From Gaiellasilicea sp031371615 (GTDB taxonomy: Bacteria > Actinomycetota > Thermoleophilia > Gaiellales > Gaiellaceae), in NCBI GenBank assembly GCA_031371615.1, contig JANMJY010000039.1, forward strand, positions 1 to 16,326: a stretch of 16,326 nt of DNA. Reading direction: 5' to 3'. Of the stretch, positions 1 through 7,978 are shown in pieces. The first letter of the stretch is position 1. Every line of letters starts with the position of its first letter. Below the pieces are notes generated by a model. That model was not told the DNA's origin. It saw nothing but the letters and a program-made list of their open reading frames with translations, and did no database searches. A program made the translations under genes and the position numbers.

Positions 1-785
1 ACGGGATCTACGCGGTCGCCGGCGGCCTGCACGTCGACGAGCGCTTCCAGAAGGGCGGGCTCACGAACCTTGACGACAAGATCCGAAACGAAGCGCTCCG
101 GATTCTGCTCGAGGCGGCGGATCTCGCGGGCGAGGTCGGCGCCCAGATGATCATCTGGCCGGGCGGCGAGGGCTACAACTATCCGTTCCAGGTCCCCTAC
201 GCGGAGACGTGGGCACGACTGATCGACGGCATCGGGCAGACCGCGGAGCGGCTCGCCTCGCACGGCCGCCTGCTCTTCCTCGAGCACAAGAACTCCGAGC
301 CGGCGATGAAGATCCACATGGCGAACATCGGGATGACGCTCTTCGTGATTAACAAGCTGCGCGAGCGTGGGATCGACAACGTCAAGGTCAACATGGACTG
401 GCAGCACCTGATCATGAACGGGGAGCACCTGCCCGAGTACGCCGCGCTGCTCGCGTCCGAGGGGCTGCTCGGCCACCAGCACGCGAACTCCGGCTGGGGC
501 ACGTTCGACGACGACAACATGGTCGGCGCGACGGCGTTCATGGAGACGCTCGAGCTTGCGCTCGAGCTGCGCCGCGTCGGGTACGGCAACAACGGCGAGC
601 GGCTCGGCTTCGACCTCTATCCGTACACGGAGGATCAGGTCGGAGCGGTCAAGCGCTCGGTGCTGCAGTGGAACTTCATCGACTCGATCGCCGCGAAGAT
701 CGACGAGCCGGCGCTCCGCGCCGCACAACAGGAGAAGGACGCCGTCCGGGCGTACGAGCTCGTGTACGCAGCTCTCGGCGCCTGA
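1..785 (+). CDS. Xylose-isomerase-like TIM-barrel sugar isomerase (5' end outside window)
   Basis: The reading frame is open from base 3, so the gene begins upstream; about 260 C-terminal residues are present and it stops at TGA 783-785. The sequence resembles xylose-isomerase-family TIM barrels: a GGxEGYNYPFQ segment, then EHKNSEP and a metal-ligand-like EHLPEY stretch. A late HQHANSGWGTFDDDNMVG segment corresponds to the HxDxNxxxxxxxDxD region that binds divalent metal in XylA. The expected role is cytoplasmic aldose-ketose isomerisation or epimerisation; the actual sugar (xylose, rhamnose or other) cannot be read from this part. It converges on the minus-strand amidotransferase gene and has no visible tie to the downstream cluster. 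Family assignment is fairly secure, substrate unknown. Confidence 0.8.
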   Translation, partial: GIYAVAGGLHVDERFQKGGLTNLDDKIRNEALRILLEAADLAGEVGAQMIIWPGGEGYNYPFQVPYAETWARLIDGIGQTAERLASHGRLLFLEHKNSEPAMKIHMANIGMTLFVINKLRERGIDNVKVNMDWQHLIMNGEHLPEYAALLASEGLLGHQHANSGWGTFDDDNMVGATAFMETLELALELRRVGYGNNGERLGFDLYPYTEDQVGAVKRSVLQWNFIDSIAAKIDEPALRAAQQEKDAVRAYELVYAALGA

Positions 786-913
786 CGGGCCAGAGGCTGG
801 AAAGACGACGTCACCAGGCCGTGGAACGGCTTGACGAGCGCGGGATCGGCGAGGACACACTCGCGCGACTCGCTCTCGGACGACCGAGCGCCGCAGGACC
901 CCTACCGGAAGAC
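786..913. other. Convergent intergenic spacer
   Basis: This spacer of 128 bases separates the converging sugar-isomerase and amidotransferase genes. The only structure I see is a short inverted repeat at 849-864 (GCGAG, six-base loop, CTCGC) without a T tract. It could be a weak bidirectional terminator, but the stem is short enough to be chance in GC-rich DNA. No gene is supported here. Confidence 0.3.
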
Positions 914-1804
914 CTAGCCCGCCGCCTCCGCCACAGGCTCCTCGCCCTGGGCGATCTTCTCCCGGGTGGTCATCGTGCTCAGGTCGATCATGTGTGCCGG
1001 CGGATGAGGGACGGCGATCGTGGAGGTCACCCGCAGCTCTGAATCGACGTGGATCAGCTCGCCCGACTCGAGCAGCCGCCAGTCCGGGTTCGTGTCCATA
1101 CGCTCGGAGGCGATCACGGTCGCGGGGAGGATCGCGAGCTCACGGGACATGACTCGCATGATCCCCGTGGCGCTGCGTTCCTCGAAGCCGATGCCCGGGT
1201 CCAGGCCCCCGATCGAGCGCTCGAGGATCCAGAGCTCGTTCGTCTCGGGGTACCGAAGCGCCCAGACATCGTCGGGGGTGGTCAGGATCATGTTCAGCGA
1301 GTAGAGCGCGATGTCCGACGCGAGCTCTCGCACCGCGGCGGTGACTCCGGCGCCGATGTCGCCGTCGTGCTCCTCGATCCGCTTGGTAATGAGGGTGAAG
1401 TAGTGCTCCGAGTCCGTTTCCCCGTGGATCAGCTCGACATGGCCCCCGAGCCGCCGGCGCAGCTCCGGGAGGTCGCCGACGATCCCGTTGTGCGCGAGCA
1501 GCCGCCCGTGCTGCTCGAACGGATGGGTGTTCTCCACATTCGGGTCGGCGACGGTCGCGTGGCGGATGTGGGAGAGAAACGTTCTCGAGCGGACGTCGTG
1601 TGCCCCCGCGATGAACGTCTCGCTGCGGTTCGCCGCGACCGGCTTGCGGTAGACGCTGGCCGAGCCGTCCGAGCGGAAGGTTCCGAGCCCGACGCCGTCA
1701 GGCTGGTTCTCGCTCTGCAGCATCAGGCTCAACGGCGCGTCGAGCAGCCAGAAGGTCGCCTGGACCTCGCGCGTCCCACCGCTCATCCCGAAGAGCCTGC
1801 ACAT
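914..1804 (-). CDS. Class II glutamine amidotransferase (YafJ/EgtC-like)
   Basis: This 296-residue Ntn-hydrolase-fold protein starts MCRLFG, so Cys2 becomes the N-terminal nucleophile after Met removal. Other class II amidotransferase elements follow in order: the SHIRHAT segment (oxyanion/glutamine binding), AHNG and GETDSEHYF. The family (GATase_4/YafJ, EgtC) hydrolyses glutamine or removes gamma-glutamyl groups. It is a stand-alone domain with no synthetase fused, so its acceptor or substrate is unknown. The ATG at 1804 is fixed by the catalytic Cys2. The gene lies 12 bases after the carboxylate-amine ligase stop, implying co-transcription. The pairing of a GCS2-type ligase with an EgtC-like hydrolase recalls EgtA/EgtC, but EgtB and EgtD are absent from the window. 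Confidence 0.88.
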   Translation of the reverse strand: MCRLFGMSGGTREVQATFWLLDAPLSLMLQSENQPDGVGLGTFRSDGSASVYRKPVAANRSETFIAGAHDVRSRTFLSHIRHATVADPNVENTHPFEQHGRLLAHNGIVGDLPELRRRLGGHVELIHGETDSEHYFTLITKRIEEHDGDIGAGVTAAVRELASDIALYSLNMILTTPDDVWALRYPETNELWILERSIGGLDPGIGFEERSATGIMRVMSRELAILPATVIASERMDTNPDWRLLESGELIHVDSELRVTSTIAVPHPPAHMIDLSTMTTREKIAQGEEPVAEAAG

Positions 1805-1816
1805 CGGTCGCGAATT

Positions 1817-3004
1817 CTACGTTTGCTCTAGGCCTGCGCCGGGTCCCACAGCAACATGCTCGCCCTGCGCGGTCTCGTCTGCGAGCTGCCCGAGCAGCTC
1901 GACCATGCCGCCGCGAGCGAAGGCCGCGCGCCGGCGGGACGCGCCGTTGCCGTCGACGAGCATCCACTCGATCTCTTCGAGCGCGCCGTCGGAGCCGAGC
2001 TCGCGGGCGTAGGGCAGCGCCAGCTGGACCGTTGCGCGTGCGATCTCCGGCACCGGTCGCAGCGCGCCGTCGTGCCACAGGGTCGCGTCGAGCCCGTCGC
2101 GAGCCGCGCGGAAGCTCGACTCCATCAGCGCGTCGCGGTGCTCCCACGGCCCCTGCTCCTCGGCTGCCCTCCGCGCGAGCGCGTGCACGAGCGCTGCGAG
2201 GCCCGCGACGTCGGAGAGCGACGACTGGCTGTCCATCGACCTCACCTCCACGGTCCCGAGCACGGGATGGAGGCGGATGTCCCACCAGAGGAACGTGTAG
2301 TCGGGCAGGTCGCCGGCCGCCGCCAGCGCCTCGACGGCCTCGACGTACTCGCCGAACGATCCGAATGCCGCCGGAATCTCCGAACGCGGCAGCGCTCGGA
2401 AGACCTGGGCGCGGGCGCTGGCCAACCCCGAGTCGCGTCCGTGCCAGAACGGGGAGTTGGCGGCGAGCGCCTGGAGCAGCGGCAGGTGCGCCCGCAATCC
2501 GTTGTACGCGCGGATCGCAGCCTCGGAATCGGGCATACCGACGTGCACGTGCAGCGCGGCCGTCGGCGTGCGCGTCATCAGTCCGCGCATCTCGCTCCCG
2601 ATCAGGCGGTAACGCTCGCTGGGGTAATGGACGACGTCTCCGAACGCGCCGTCCGGGTGCAGGCCGGAGCCGATCGTCGTGGCACGGGCCGCCTGTAGGC
2701 GCCCTCGCAGCCCCGCCAGGTGCGAAGCCGCCTCCCCGGCGTCGGCACTGACCGGCGAGGTCAGCTCGATCAACGCGGCAAACGCCTCCGGGAGCACCTC
2801 ACCCTCCGCGCTCGGCACGTCGAGCTGCCGGATCACGTCCGCCGCGGAGTGTTCGAGCGCATGGGTGACCGGATCGACAAGGATCAGCTCCTCCTCGATG
2901 CCGATCGCGAAGTCCGCGGACGCGCCGAAGTTGACCGCCGGGATGGCCGTCGTCCAAGGACCTGCCAACGGCAGCGGCCCCACGCGAGGCGCTCCGGTCC
3001 TCAC
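1817..3004 (-). CDS. YbdK-type carboxylate-amine ligase (GCS2 family)
   Basis: This 395-residue protein belongs to the glutamate-cysteine ligase family 2 fold. The signature FAIGIEEELILVD lies near residues 32-44, with an LHVHVGMPD metal/substrate segment and a WWDIRLHPVLGTVEVR segment further on, in the usual family order. Family members form an amide or gamma-glutamyl bond at the expense of ATP; many are annotated as weak glutamate-cysteine ligases. The start is GTG at 3004, overlapping the TGA (3001-3003) of the halogenase-like gene as GTGA. I see no separate Shine-Dalgarno, so translation is probably coupled. A second in-frame GTG at codon 8 is possible. The true amine and carboxylate partners are not readable; a tailoring role in the neighbouring cluster is inference only. 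Confidence 0.87.
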   Translation of the reverse strand: MRTGAPRVGPLPLAGPWTTAIPAVNFGASADFAIGIEEELILVDPVTHALEHSAADVIRQLDVPSAEGEVLPEAFAALIELTSPVSADAGEAASHLAGLRGRLQAARATTIGSGLHPDGAFGDVVHYPSERYRLIGSEMRGLMTRTPTAALHVHVGMPDSEAAIRAYNGLRAHLPLLQALAANSPFWHGRDSGLASARAQVFRALPRSEIPAAFGSFGEYVEAVEALAAAGDLPDYTFLWWDIRLHPVLGTVEVRSMDSQSSLSDVAGLAALVHALARRAAEEQGPWEHRDALMESSFRAARDGLDATLWHDGALRPVPEIARATVQLALPYARELGSDGALEEIEWMLVDGNGASRRRAAFARGGMVELLGQLADETAQGEHVAVGPGAGLEQT

Positions 3005-4749
3005 CCGGCGACGACGGCGCCGCGGGCTGCGAGGTCCATCTCTTCGATGCCGGGGAGCTGCTCGAGCGCCTGCGCGAGGGTCAAGCCATCATCCGAGAAG
3101 AGTCCATCCTCCTCCCACTGCTCCGGCTGCAGGCTGATGGCCAGCGGATCGATGGCGACATTCTCGTCGGGAGGATCGGGCAGGCTCTTGGCCGCCTTGT
3201 GGAAGATCCAGACGGCGAGCGCCTTGATCGTCTCCACCTTCCGCCGGGCCCGCTCGAGGAGCTCGTCGTCGTTGCCTGGCAGGCCGATCTCCTCCTGAGC
3301 CCAGATGTAGGGCTCGAGCTGCTTGGAGAGCACGGAGACCCCCTCGTACTGGGTCTGGTCAAGGGCGTGCCAGTCGCGGAAAAGCTGCTGCATGCGCGGG
3401 ATGACCGGGATGATGATGTCCGCGATCTCGCTGAACTTCTCGATGTCATCGATCTTGGCGAGCTTCCCGTGCACGAAGGGAGAGCCGAGCAGGGTGAAGT
3501 AGATGAGGCTGTCCCAGACGACCTTGGCGACCATCACCTGAGCGTTGCCGAAGAACTGGTACTGGTCGCGATACAGGTGGATCGTCGGGTTGAAGAGCTT
3601 GAAGTAGAAGTCGTTGTAGAACTCGACCCGCTTCTCGAGATCGGCCTCGCCCCCGTCGAGGTCGTGGCAGATCAGCTCGTTGCTGAAGGTGTTCGAGTAG
3701 GCGATGAAGTCCGATCCGGGGGAGTAGAACGCGTCGATGAAGCCACCCGCCTCTCCGACCAGCGCCCAGCGGTCCGGGGAGAACACCCGCGTCGACGCAT
3801 AGGAGAAGTCCTTCACGCGCAGGAAGTCGAGGACGTCCTCACGGCGTCCGTCGATCTCGTTGTAGACGAGCGGCTCGTGCTCTCGCAGCCACTCCATGAA
3901 TGCGTCGAAGCTCTCGATCTCCTCCCAGGGGTGGACGCGCGGGTCGGCGCAGACGCCGATGCTGATCGGTCCCGACGCGAGCTGGATCATCCACAGCCAG
4001 TAGCCCTCGTCGATCAGGTGCGTCGTCGACAGGCGGCGCAGCCCCAGCTCCGGCATCCGGTTGAGCCACTCCTCGTCGTCAGTCCACTCCTCGAAGTCGA
4101 GACCGCCCGCGAGACGGATCCACGCGGCGTTGATGTGGTGCCCGGTATCCGCGGCCAGGTCGAGCTTGCGCCGCAGGATGTTCGCGCGACCACTCGCGTC
4201 GACGACCCAGCGGGCGGTGACGCTTGCCTCGTCCTCCTCCTGGCTCAACGTGAGCGTGTGCGCGTCCTCGCCGATTTCCACATCCTGGACGCGCCAGCCC
4301 CGGAATGCCTCTGCGCCATCCTTGAGACAACGTCGGAAGAGCTCGTTCTCGAAGCGGCCGCGATCGATCTGGTGCGTGTAGGCGGCGAGATGCGCGGGGG
4401 TGCAGAACTCGACCCGCTTCGTGATGTCGCTGTTGTCGCCCGCGGGCAGGAGGAAGCGGAGGCCGTGCTTGCGGAGCTGCGCCTGCTCGAGGTGATCGCG
4501 CATGCCGATCACCTCGCGGTAGTAGTGGGCGCCTACCTCGACGCTCGACTCGCCGACCTTGAAGGCAGCCTCAGGAGCCGGTTCCGTGCGCTTGTCCGTC
4601 ACCAGCACGCGCGTGTCGGGCCGGCTCTTCTTGATCTGCAGCGCCAGCGAGAGTCCCGCGAGGCCGCCTCCGAGGATGGCCACGTCGTAGTGCCCGTGCG
4701 GCACGTGCAGCGACTTCAACTCCAGCATCGATGCCGAACGGTCCTCCAT
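3001..4749 (-). CDS. FAD-dependent halogenase-family flavoprotein (tryptophan-halogenase-like)
   Basis: This 582-residue protein has an N-terminal FAD-binding GGGLAG at residues 27-32, the VGESSVE motif at 65-71 as in flavin-dependent halogenases, and Lys94 in RKHGLRF. Lys94 aligns by eye with the catalytic lysine of PrnA-type halogenases (K79). A second FAD motif, VGEAGGFIDAFYSPGSDF, sits mid-protein, followed by a long helical C-terminal region. The halogenase hallmark WxWxIP reads WLWMIQ, so its proline is replaced, which weakens a firm halogenase call. An excellent ribosome site AAGGAGG at 4757-4763, seven bases before the ATG, fixes the start. A free flavin reductase, which such enzymes need, is encoded at 15593-16123. 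Alternatives are a flavoprotein monooxygenase or a non-halogenating family member. Confidence 0.8.
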   Translation of the reverse strand: MEDRSASMLELKSLHVPHGHYDVAILGGGLAGLSLALQIKKSRPDTRVLVTDKRTEPAPEAAFKVGESSVEVGAHYYREVIGMRDHLEQAQLRKHGLRFLLPAGDNSDITKRVEFCTPAHLAAYTHQIDRGRFENELFRRCLKDGAEAFRGWRVQDVEIGEDAHTLTLSQEEDEASVTARWVVDASGRANILRRKLDLAADTGHHINAAWIRLAGGLDFEEWTDDEEWLNRMPELGLRRLSTTHLIDEGYWLWMIQLASGPISIGVCADPRVHPWEEIESFDAFMEWLREHEPLVYNEIDGRREDVLDFLRVKDFSYASTRVFSPDRWALVGEAGGFIDAFYSPGSDFIAYSNTFSNELICHDLDGGEADLEKRVEFYNDFYFKLFNPTIHLYRDQYQFFGNAQVMVAKVVWDSLIYFTLLGSPFVHGKLAKIDDIEKFSEIADIIIPVIPRMQQLFRDWHALDQTQYEGVSVLSKQLEPYIWAQEEIGLPGNDDELLERARRKVETIKALAVWIFHKAAKSLPDPPDENVAIDPLAISLQPEQWEEDGLFSDDGLTLAQALEQLPGIEEMDLAARGAVVAG

Positions 4750-4814
4750 TGAGAATCCTCCTTCGTAGGCGGCGGCTCCCTCGCCCCCGGATCATGGCTC
4801 AATCGGGGTTCGCT

Positions 4815-4832
4815 CCGCAACCCGGTTTGCGG
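4815..4832 (-). terminator. Short hairpin after prs (weak terminator candidate)
   Basis: A perfect inverted repeat CCGCAA / TTGCGG with a six-base loop lies ten bases beyond the prs stop codon on the minus strand. No T-rich tail follows. It may attenuate read-through from prs into the halogenase-like gene rather than terminate fully. The stem is short, so chance cannot be excluded. Confidence 0.3.
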
Positions 4833-4841
4833 TAGGACGAG

Positions 4842-5861
4842 CTAGAAGAGCTTGTTCTCGCCGCTGAAACCCCGGGTGGCGGGGCCGCCGGTGGCGATTT
4901 GCCGGATCGAGTCGGCGAGCACCCCGGCCAGCGAAAGGACGACGACGTTGTCCGGCGCCCCGGGCAAGAGCGGCACGGTGTCGGTGACGACGATCTGCTC
5001 GAACGGCACGGCTGCCAGGTTCGCCCAGGCATTCCCCGAGAAGAGGCCGTGCGTCGCGGCGGCGTAGACGCGCGCGGCACCCTCGTCGAGAACCGTCTGC
5101 GCGGCCGCGCGCAACGTGCCGGCGCTGTCGATGATGTCGTCGACGATCACCGCGGTCTTGCCGCGGACGTCGCCGATCACGTAGCCGATCTCGGCCACCT
5201 GGTGAGCCGGTCGATCCTTCGTCATCAGGGCCAGGTCGGCCCCCACTTTCTCCGCAAACTTGTGGTTCAACTTCACGCGGCCCACGTCTGGCGACACGAT
5301 CACGAGGTCGTCGAGCGCCAGGTCGGTGAAATACTTTGCGAGCACGAGCAGCGCGGTCATGTCATCCACGGGCCTGGTGAAGAACCCCTGCACCTGTGCG
5401 GCGTGGAGGTCGACCGTGAGGACGCGGTCGGCGCCGGCCGACTCGAGGATGTGAGCGACGACCCGCGCGCTGATCGGCTCGCGTAGCGCCGACCGCTTGT
5501 CCTGGCGTGAATAGCCGAACCACGGCACGACCGCGATCACCCGCTTCGCCGAGGCGCCGACGGCGGCATCGATCATCAGGAGCAGCTCAACGAGCGCATC
5601 ATTGGCCGTCATCCCGGTCACCGGGTTGTTGCACGTGGGCTGGACGATGAACACCTCGGAGTCGCGGATCGACTCGTCGTAGCGGCAGTAGACCTCGCCG
5701 GCCGAGAACGTCTTGAGCGTGACGCCGCCGAGCGGGATGCCGAGATTCTTGGCGATCGCGGCTGCGAGGTCCGGGTTGGCCCGGCCGGAGAACAGCATCA
5801 AGCGCTTGTCCGGCGCCAGCGGACCGCCTTCCGCCGACGCCCCCTGTTCGAACGCGGCCAT
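4842..5861 (-). CDS. prs: Ribose-phosphate pyrophosphokinase (PRPP synthetase)
   Basis: Makes PRPP from ribose 5-phosphate and ATP in the cytoplasm. From the ATG at 5861 it is 339 residues, slightly longer than the usual 310-320 because of an N-terminal extension before KRLMLFSG. Visible family motifs are FSAGEVYCRYDES, QPTCNNPVTGMTANDALVELL, WFGYSRQDK, the divalent-metal segment TVDLHAAQVQGFF, and the PRPP loop VIVDDIIDSAGT. All look intact and class I-like. An in-frame GTG at 5870 is an alternative start but lies against a possible -10 box. It could be the housekeeping enzyme; no glmU neighbour, common beside actinobacterial prs, is visible. Its position next to an operon with a TrpD-like phosphoribosyltransferase makes dedicated PRPP supply possible. 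Confidence 0.95.
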   Translation of the reverse strand: MAAFEQGASAEGGPLAPDKRLMLFSGRANPDLAAAIAKNLGIPLGGVTLKTFSAGEVYCRYDESIRDSEVFIVQPTCNNPVTGMTANDALVELLLMIDAAVGASAKRVIAVVPWFGYSRQDKRSALREPISARVVAHILESAGADRVLTVDLHAAQVQGFFTRPVDDMTALLVLAKYFTDLALDDLVIVSPDVGRVKLNHKFAEKVGADLALMTKDRPAHQVAEIGYVIGDVRGKTAVIVDDIIDSAGTLRAAAQTVLDEGAARVYAAATHGLFSGNAWANLAAVPFEQIVVTDTVPLLPGAPDNVVVLSLAGVLADSIRQIATGGPATRGFSGENKLF

Positions 5862-5870
5862 GGCGCGCAC

Positions 5871-5876
5871 CCTATA
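5871..5876 (-). promoter_or_regulatory. Possible -10 element of prs
   Basis: On the minus strand TATAGG lies ten bases upstream of the prs ATG. A start about seven bases after it would give an almost leaderless mRNA, common in actinobacteria and consistent with the lack of a Shine-Dalgarno before ATG 5861. I do not see a clear -35 at the right distance. Confidence 0.3.
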
Positions 5877-5928
5877 CCGGGGTCCGTGCTTGCGACACCT
5901 CCGGAGCCGGGTCAGGTTGCATCAACAA

Positions 5929-6078
5929 GTCCTCGTATTGGCTCAAGCCCGCGCGGCGGACGTCAACTTCGTCGACGCTTTCCGCATCGGCGCCGGCGGC
6001 GCTCTGACGGCGTTGTCGAGCACGGCGCTACCCGTGCGCCACAGTCAGACGCCTTACGGGCTTCAGACCATCGGCTGA
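5929..6078 (+). pseudogene. Probable C-terminal remnant of a beta-propeller (YVTN/lactonase-like) gene
   Basis: One frame ending at TGA 6076-6078 encodes VDAFRIGAGGALTALSST followed by ALPVRHSQTPYGLQTIG. This has the look of the last blade of a YVTN/6-phosphogluconolactonase-type beta-propeller (hydrophobic strand, F-x-IG-x-G-LT, then P-x-G-L). No start or upstream domain remains, and the frame runs back into antisense prs. The strong hairpin terminator 14 bases after the stop fits an old 3' gene end left behind when the rest was deleted. The resemblance is by eye over only about 40 residues, so this is tentative. Confidence 0.35.
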
Positions 6079-6092
6079 TCATCCCCTCGGAG

Positions 6093-6127
6093 GAGGAGGG
6101 CCGGCAGCTGCTTCGCCGGCCCTCCTC
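6093..6127 (+). terminator. Strong 13-bp hairpin terminator
   Basis: GAGGAGGGCCGGC and GCCGGCCCTCCTC form a perfect 13-base-pair stem around a nine-base loop at 6106-6114, followed by only TT. No intact plus-strand gene precedes it, but it sits just after the propeller-like remnant stop at 6078, so it probably belonged to that gene. It also insulates the downstream patatin gene from read-through. Confidence 0.7.
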
Positions 6128-6137
6128 TTCCGGCCGC

Positions 6138-6167
6138 TTGACGGAACCGCCACGACCCGCTTACCCT
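6138..6167 (+). promoter_or_regulatory. Candidate sigma70-type promoter for the patatin gene
   Basis: TTGACG (6138-6143) and TACCCT (6162-6167) are separated by 18 bases, immediately after the hairpin terminator and about 30 bases before the ATG at 6197. The -35 is a good match to TTGACA and the -10 a moderate one. The transcription start would lie near 6174. Confidence 0.45.
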
Positions 6168-6196
6168 CCATGTCGATGCCGGGACCCGAGCACTAG

Positions 6197-7978
6197 ATGG
6201 CGCGCGATCCGGCGCTCGCTCGGAGCCCGCTGTTCGAAGGATTGGACGACGCCGAGCTCGACATCGTCGCCGAGCGGATGCGCGCTCGACAGTTCGCCCC
6301 CGACGAGCAGCTGTGTCGTGCCGGGGATGCGAGCGACCGGATCTGGCTGATCACCGGCGGCCTCGTCAGCTGGACCGCCGCGATCACGGCCGGCGGAGAG
6401 GACATCGTGCTCCGCATGCGCAAGGGAGACGTGATCGGCGCTCAGGACGCGATCACGGGCAACGAGCGCACGGCGACGGTGGTTGCGAGCATGCGTACGT
6501 CGACGCTCGAGCTCGACGCCGATGATCTCGTGGCCCTGGCGCGCCGCTTTCCGCAGATCCTGATCAACGTCATCCAGACGCAGCGCGAGCGCCTCTTCCG
6601 TGCCAGTGCGCGTAGCGCGGCGCTCTTCAGCGGCAGCGTCCGCAGCTCGGCAAGTCGTGGCGGCGAGGAAGTCGGCCTCGTCTCCGGTCAGTCGCTGGCC
6701 GGCGTGGTCGGCCCGCTCGTGGCGGCTGCGCAGATGGCCTCGACGCGCCCCGTGACGTTCCTGGACCGCTCGCTCTCGTTCGCCGGCGCCCTGACCGCAT
6801 CTGATGAGCTGGCGTCCCAGAAGGCGACGGTCTTGATTCCCGGAGGCCTTGAGCCCGAACACCTCGGTGTGATGCTCGACGAGGTCGACCGCGTGGTCGC
6901 TCTGGCCGGGAACGCCGAGGAGGTGGAGCTGCTCGGACGTGTCGCAGCCGCCGCCGAGGGCCGCAATCTGGAAGTCATCCTCGTCAGCGAGGAGGCGCGG
7001 GACGCGAGCCGCGCCTGGTCCCTCGACTTCCTCAAGCGGGTCGTCCGCGACTGCCCGCGCCAGCAGGGGTTCCCGCTGAAGGACGTCGACCTGGCCTGGG
7101 TCGCGCGCCACCTCACGCGCACGAAGCTCGGGCTCGCGCTGGGCGCCGGCGGCGCGAAGGGATACGCGCACGTGGGCGTGCTGCGGGTGCTCGAGGAGGC
7201 GGGCTATACCGTCGACTACGCCGGCGGGAGCAGCATCGGCGGCTTCGTCGCCACCCATGTGGCGCTCGGTTACGACGCCCACGAGATCGACGAGCGGTTC
7301 CGGCGCGCATTCAACGAGGAGCGTCTCGGCAAGCTCTTCGGCGGTGGATTCGGAGGCGGTACGGCCGGTGCGGAGGAGCTGACGGGGATGCTCAAGGAGG
7401 CGACCCAGGAGCGCTTCTTCTCCCACACGAGCATCCCGCTCGTGATCATGGCCGTCGACCTGACCGACCGGGTGCCCACGGCGCAGCGGAAGGGACCACT
7501 CTGGGATGCGCTCCTGGCGGCGCTCGCGGTCGCAGGCGTGTTCCCGCCGCGCGAGCGCGAGGGGCACCGGCTGGTCGACGCGATCGCCCTCGTCCCGGTC
7601 CCGACGGCTGCGGTGCTCGACGACGGCGCCGACATCGTCGTGTCGGTGAACCTCCTGGGTGCCGAGACGCTCGAGCGGTGGCCCGATGCACCCAAGGCCG
7701 AAGCTGAAGAGCCGGCGAAGCCTCGGCGCAAGAACATGCTTGACACCCTCTTCGAGGTGATGGATCTCAGCCAGCTCGACACGGCTGCCCGGCACGCCGA
7801 TCTCGCGGATGTCGTCGTGACCCCGCGCTTTGGCCCTGCAGACTGGCGGGACTTCCACCTCGCCGACCTGTTCCTGGCCGCGGGCCGCGAGAGGGCGCTC
7901 GAGCAGCTCCCCGCCTTGCAGGCACTCTGCAGGCCAGTCGATCCCGAGGCCGCCCGCCGCGAGGCCGCACCCGCATGA
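6197..7978 (+). CDS. Cyclic-nucleotide-binding-domain patatin-like phospholipase (NTE family)
   Basis: This 593-residue protein has three parts. Residues 1 to about 130 are a CRP-type cyclic-nucleotide-binding fold (SPLFEGLDDAEL, GDVIGAQDAITG). A middle region of about 170 residues is not readily assigned. From about 310 a patatin domain begins with oxyanion motif GAGGAKG (316-322) and nucleophile motif GSSIG with Ser346. The dyad Asp is probably D461 in LVDAIALVPVPT, where the usual DG(G/A) is changed to DAI, so activity may be altered. The family hydrolyses acyl esters of lipids, often at membranes, and the N-terminal domain suggests allosteric control by a cyclic nucleotide. The ATG at 6197 has only a weak ribosome site. 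It lies 56 bases upstream of the TrpF-like operon and may be co-transcribed, but a pathway role is unproven. Confidence 0.88.
   Translation: MARDPALARSPLFEGLDDAELDIVAERMRARQFAPDEQLCRAGDASDRIWLITGGLVSWTAAITAGGEDIVLRMRKGDVIGAQDAITGNERTATVVASMRTSTLELDADDLVALARRFPQILINVIQTQRERLFRASARSAALFSGSVRSSASRGGEEVGLVSGQSLAGVVGPLVAAAQMASTRPVTFLDRSLSFAGALTASDELASQKATVLIPGGLEPEHLGVMLDEVDRVVALAGNAEEVELLGRVAAAAEGRNLEVILVSEEARDASRAWSLDFLKRVVRDCPRQQGFPLKDVDLAWVARHLTRTKLGLALGAGGAKGYAHVGVLRVLEEAGYTVDYAGGSSIGGFVATHVALGYDAHEIDERFRRAFNEERLGKLFGGGFGGGTAGAEELTGMLKEATQERFFSHTSIPLVIMAVDLTDRVPTAQRKGPLWDALLAALAVAGVFPPREREGHRLVDAIALVPVPTAAVLDDGADIVVSVNLLGAETLERWPDAPKAEAEEPAKPRRKNMLDTLFEVMDLSQLDTAARHADLADVVVTPRFGPADWRDFHLADLFLAAGRERALEQLPALQALCRPVDPEAARREAAPA

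Noticed and set aside
914..3004. Ergothioneine cluster (EgtA/EgtC)
   Set aside because: EgtB and EgtD are not in the window and the ligase looks more YbdK-like than EgtA.
3199..4752. Long plus-strand open frame of 517 codons antisense to the halogenase-like gene
   Set aside because: Its translation is rich in D/E/V/L/R with no recognisable motif, while the minus strand encodes clear FAD motifs and has a strong ribosome site; it is a high-GC shadow frame.
5862..6196. tRNA or small RNA gene before the 6093-6127 hairpin
   Set aside because: No T-loop consensus or cloverleaf was found; the hairpin is better explained as the terminator of the propeller-like remnant, although a small RNA is not fully excluded.
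6161..7858. Minus-strand open frame of 565 codons opposite the patatin gene
   Set aside because: Low-complexity Arg/Glu/Ala/His-rich translation typical of GC-rich antisense frames; the plus strand has clear cNMP and patatin motifs.
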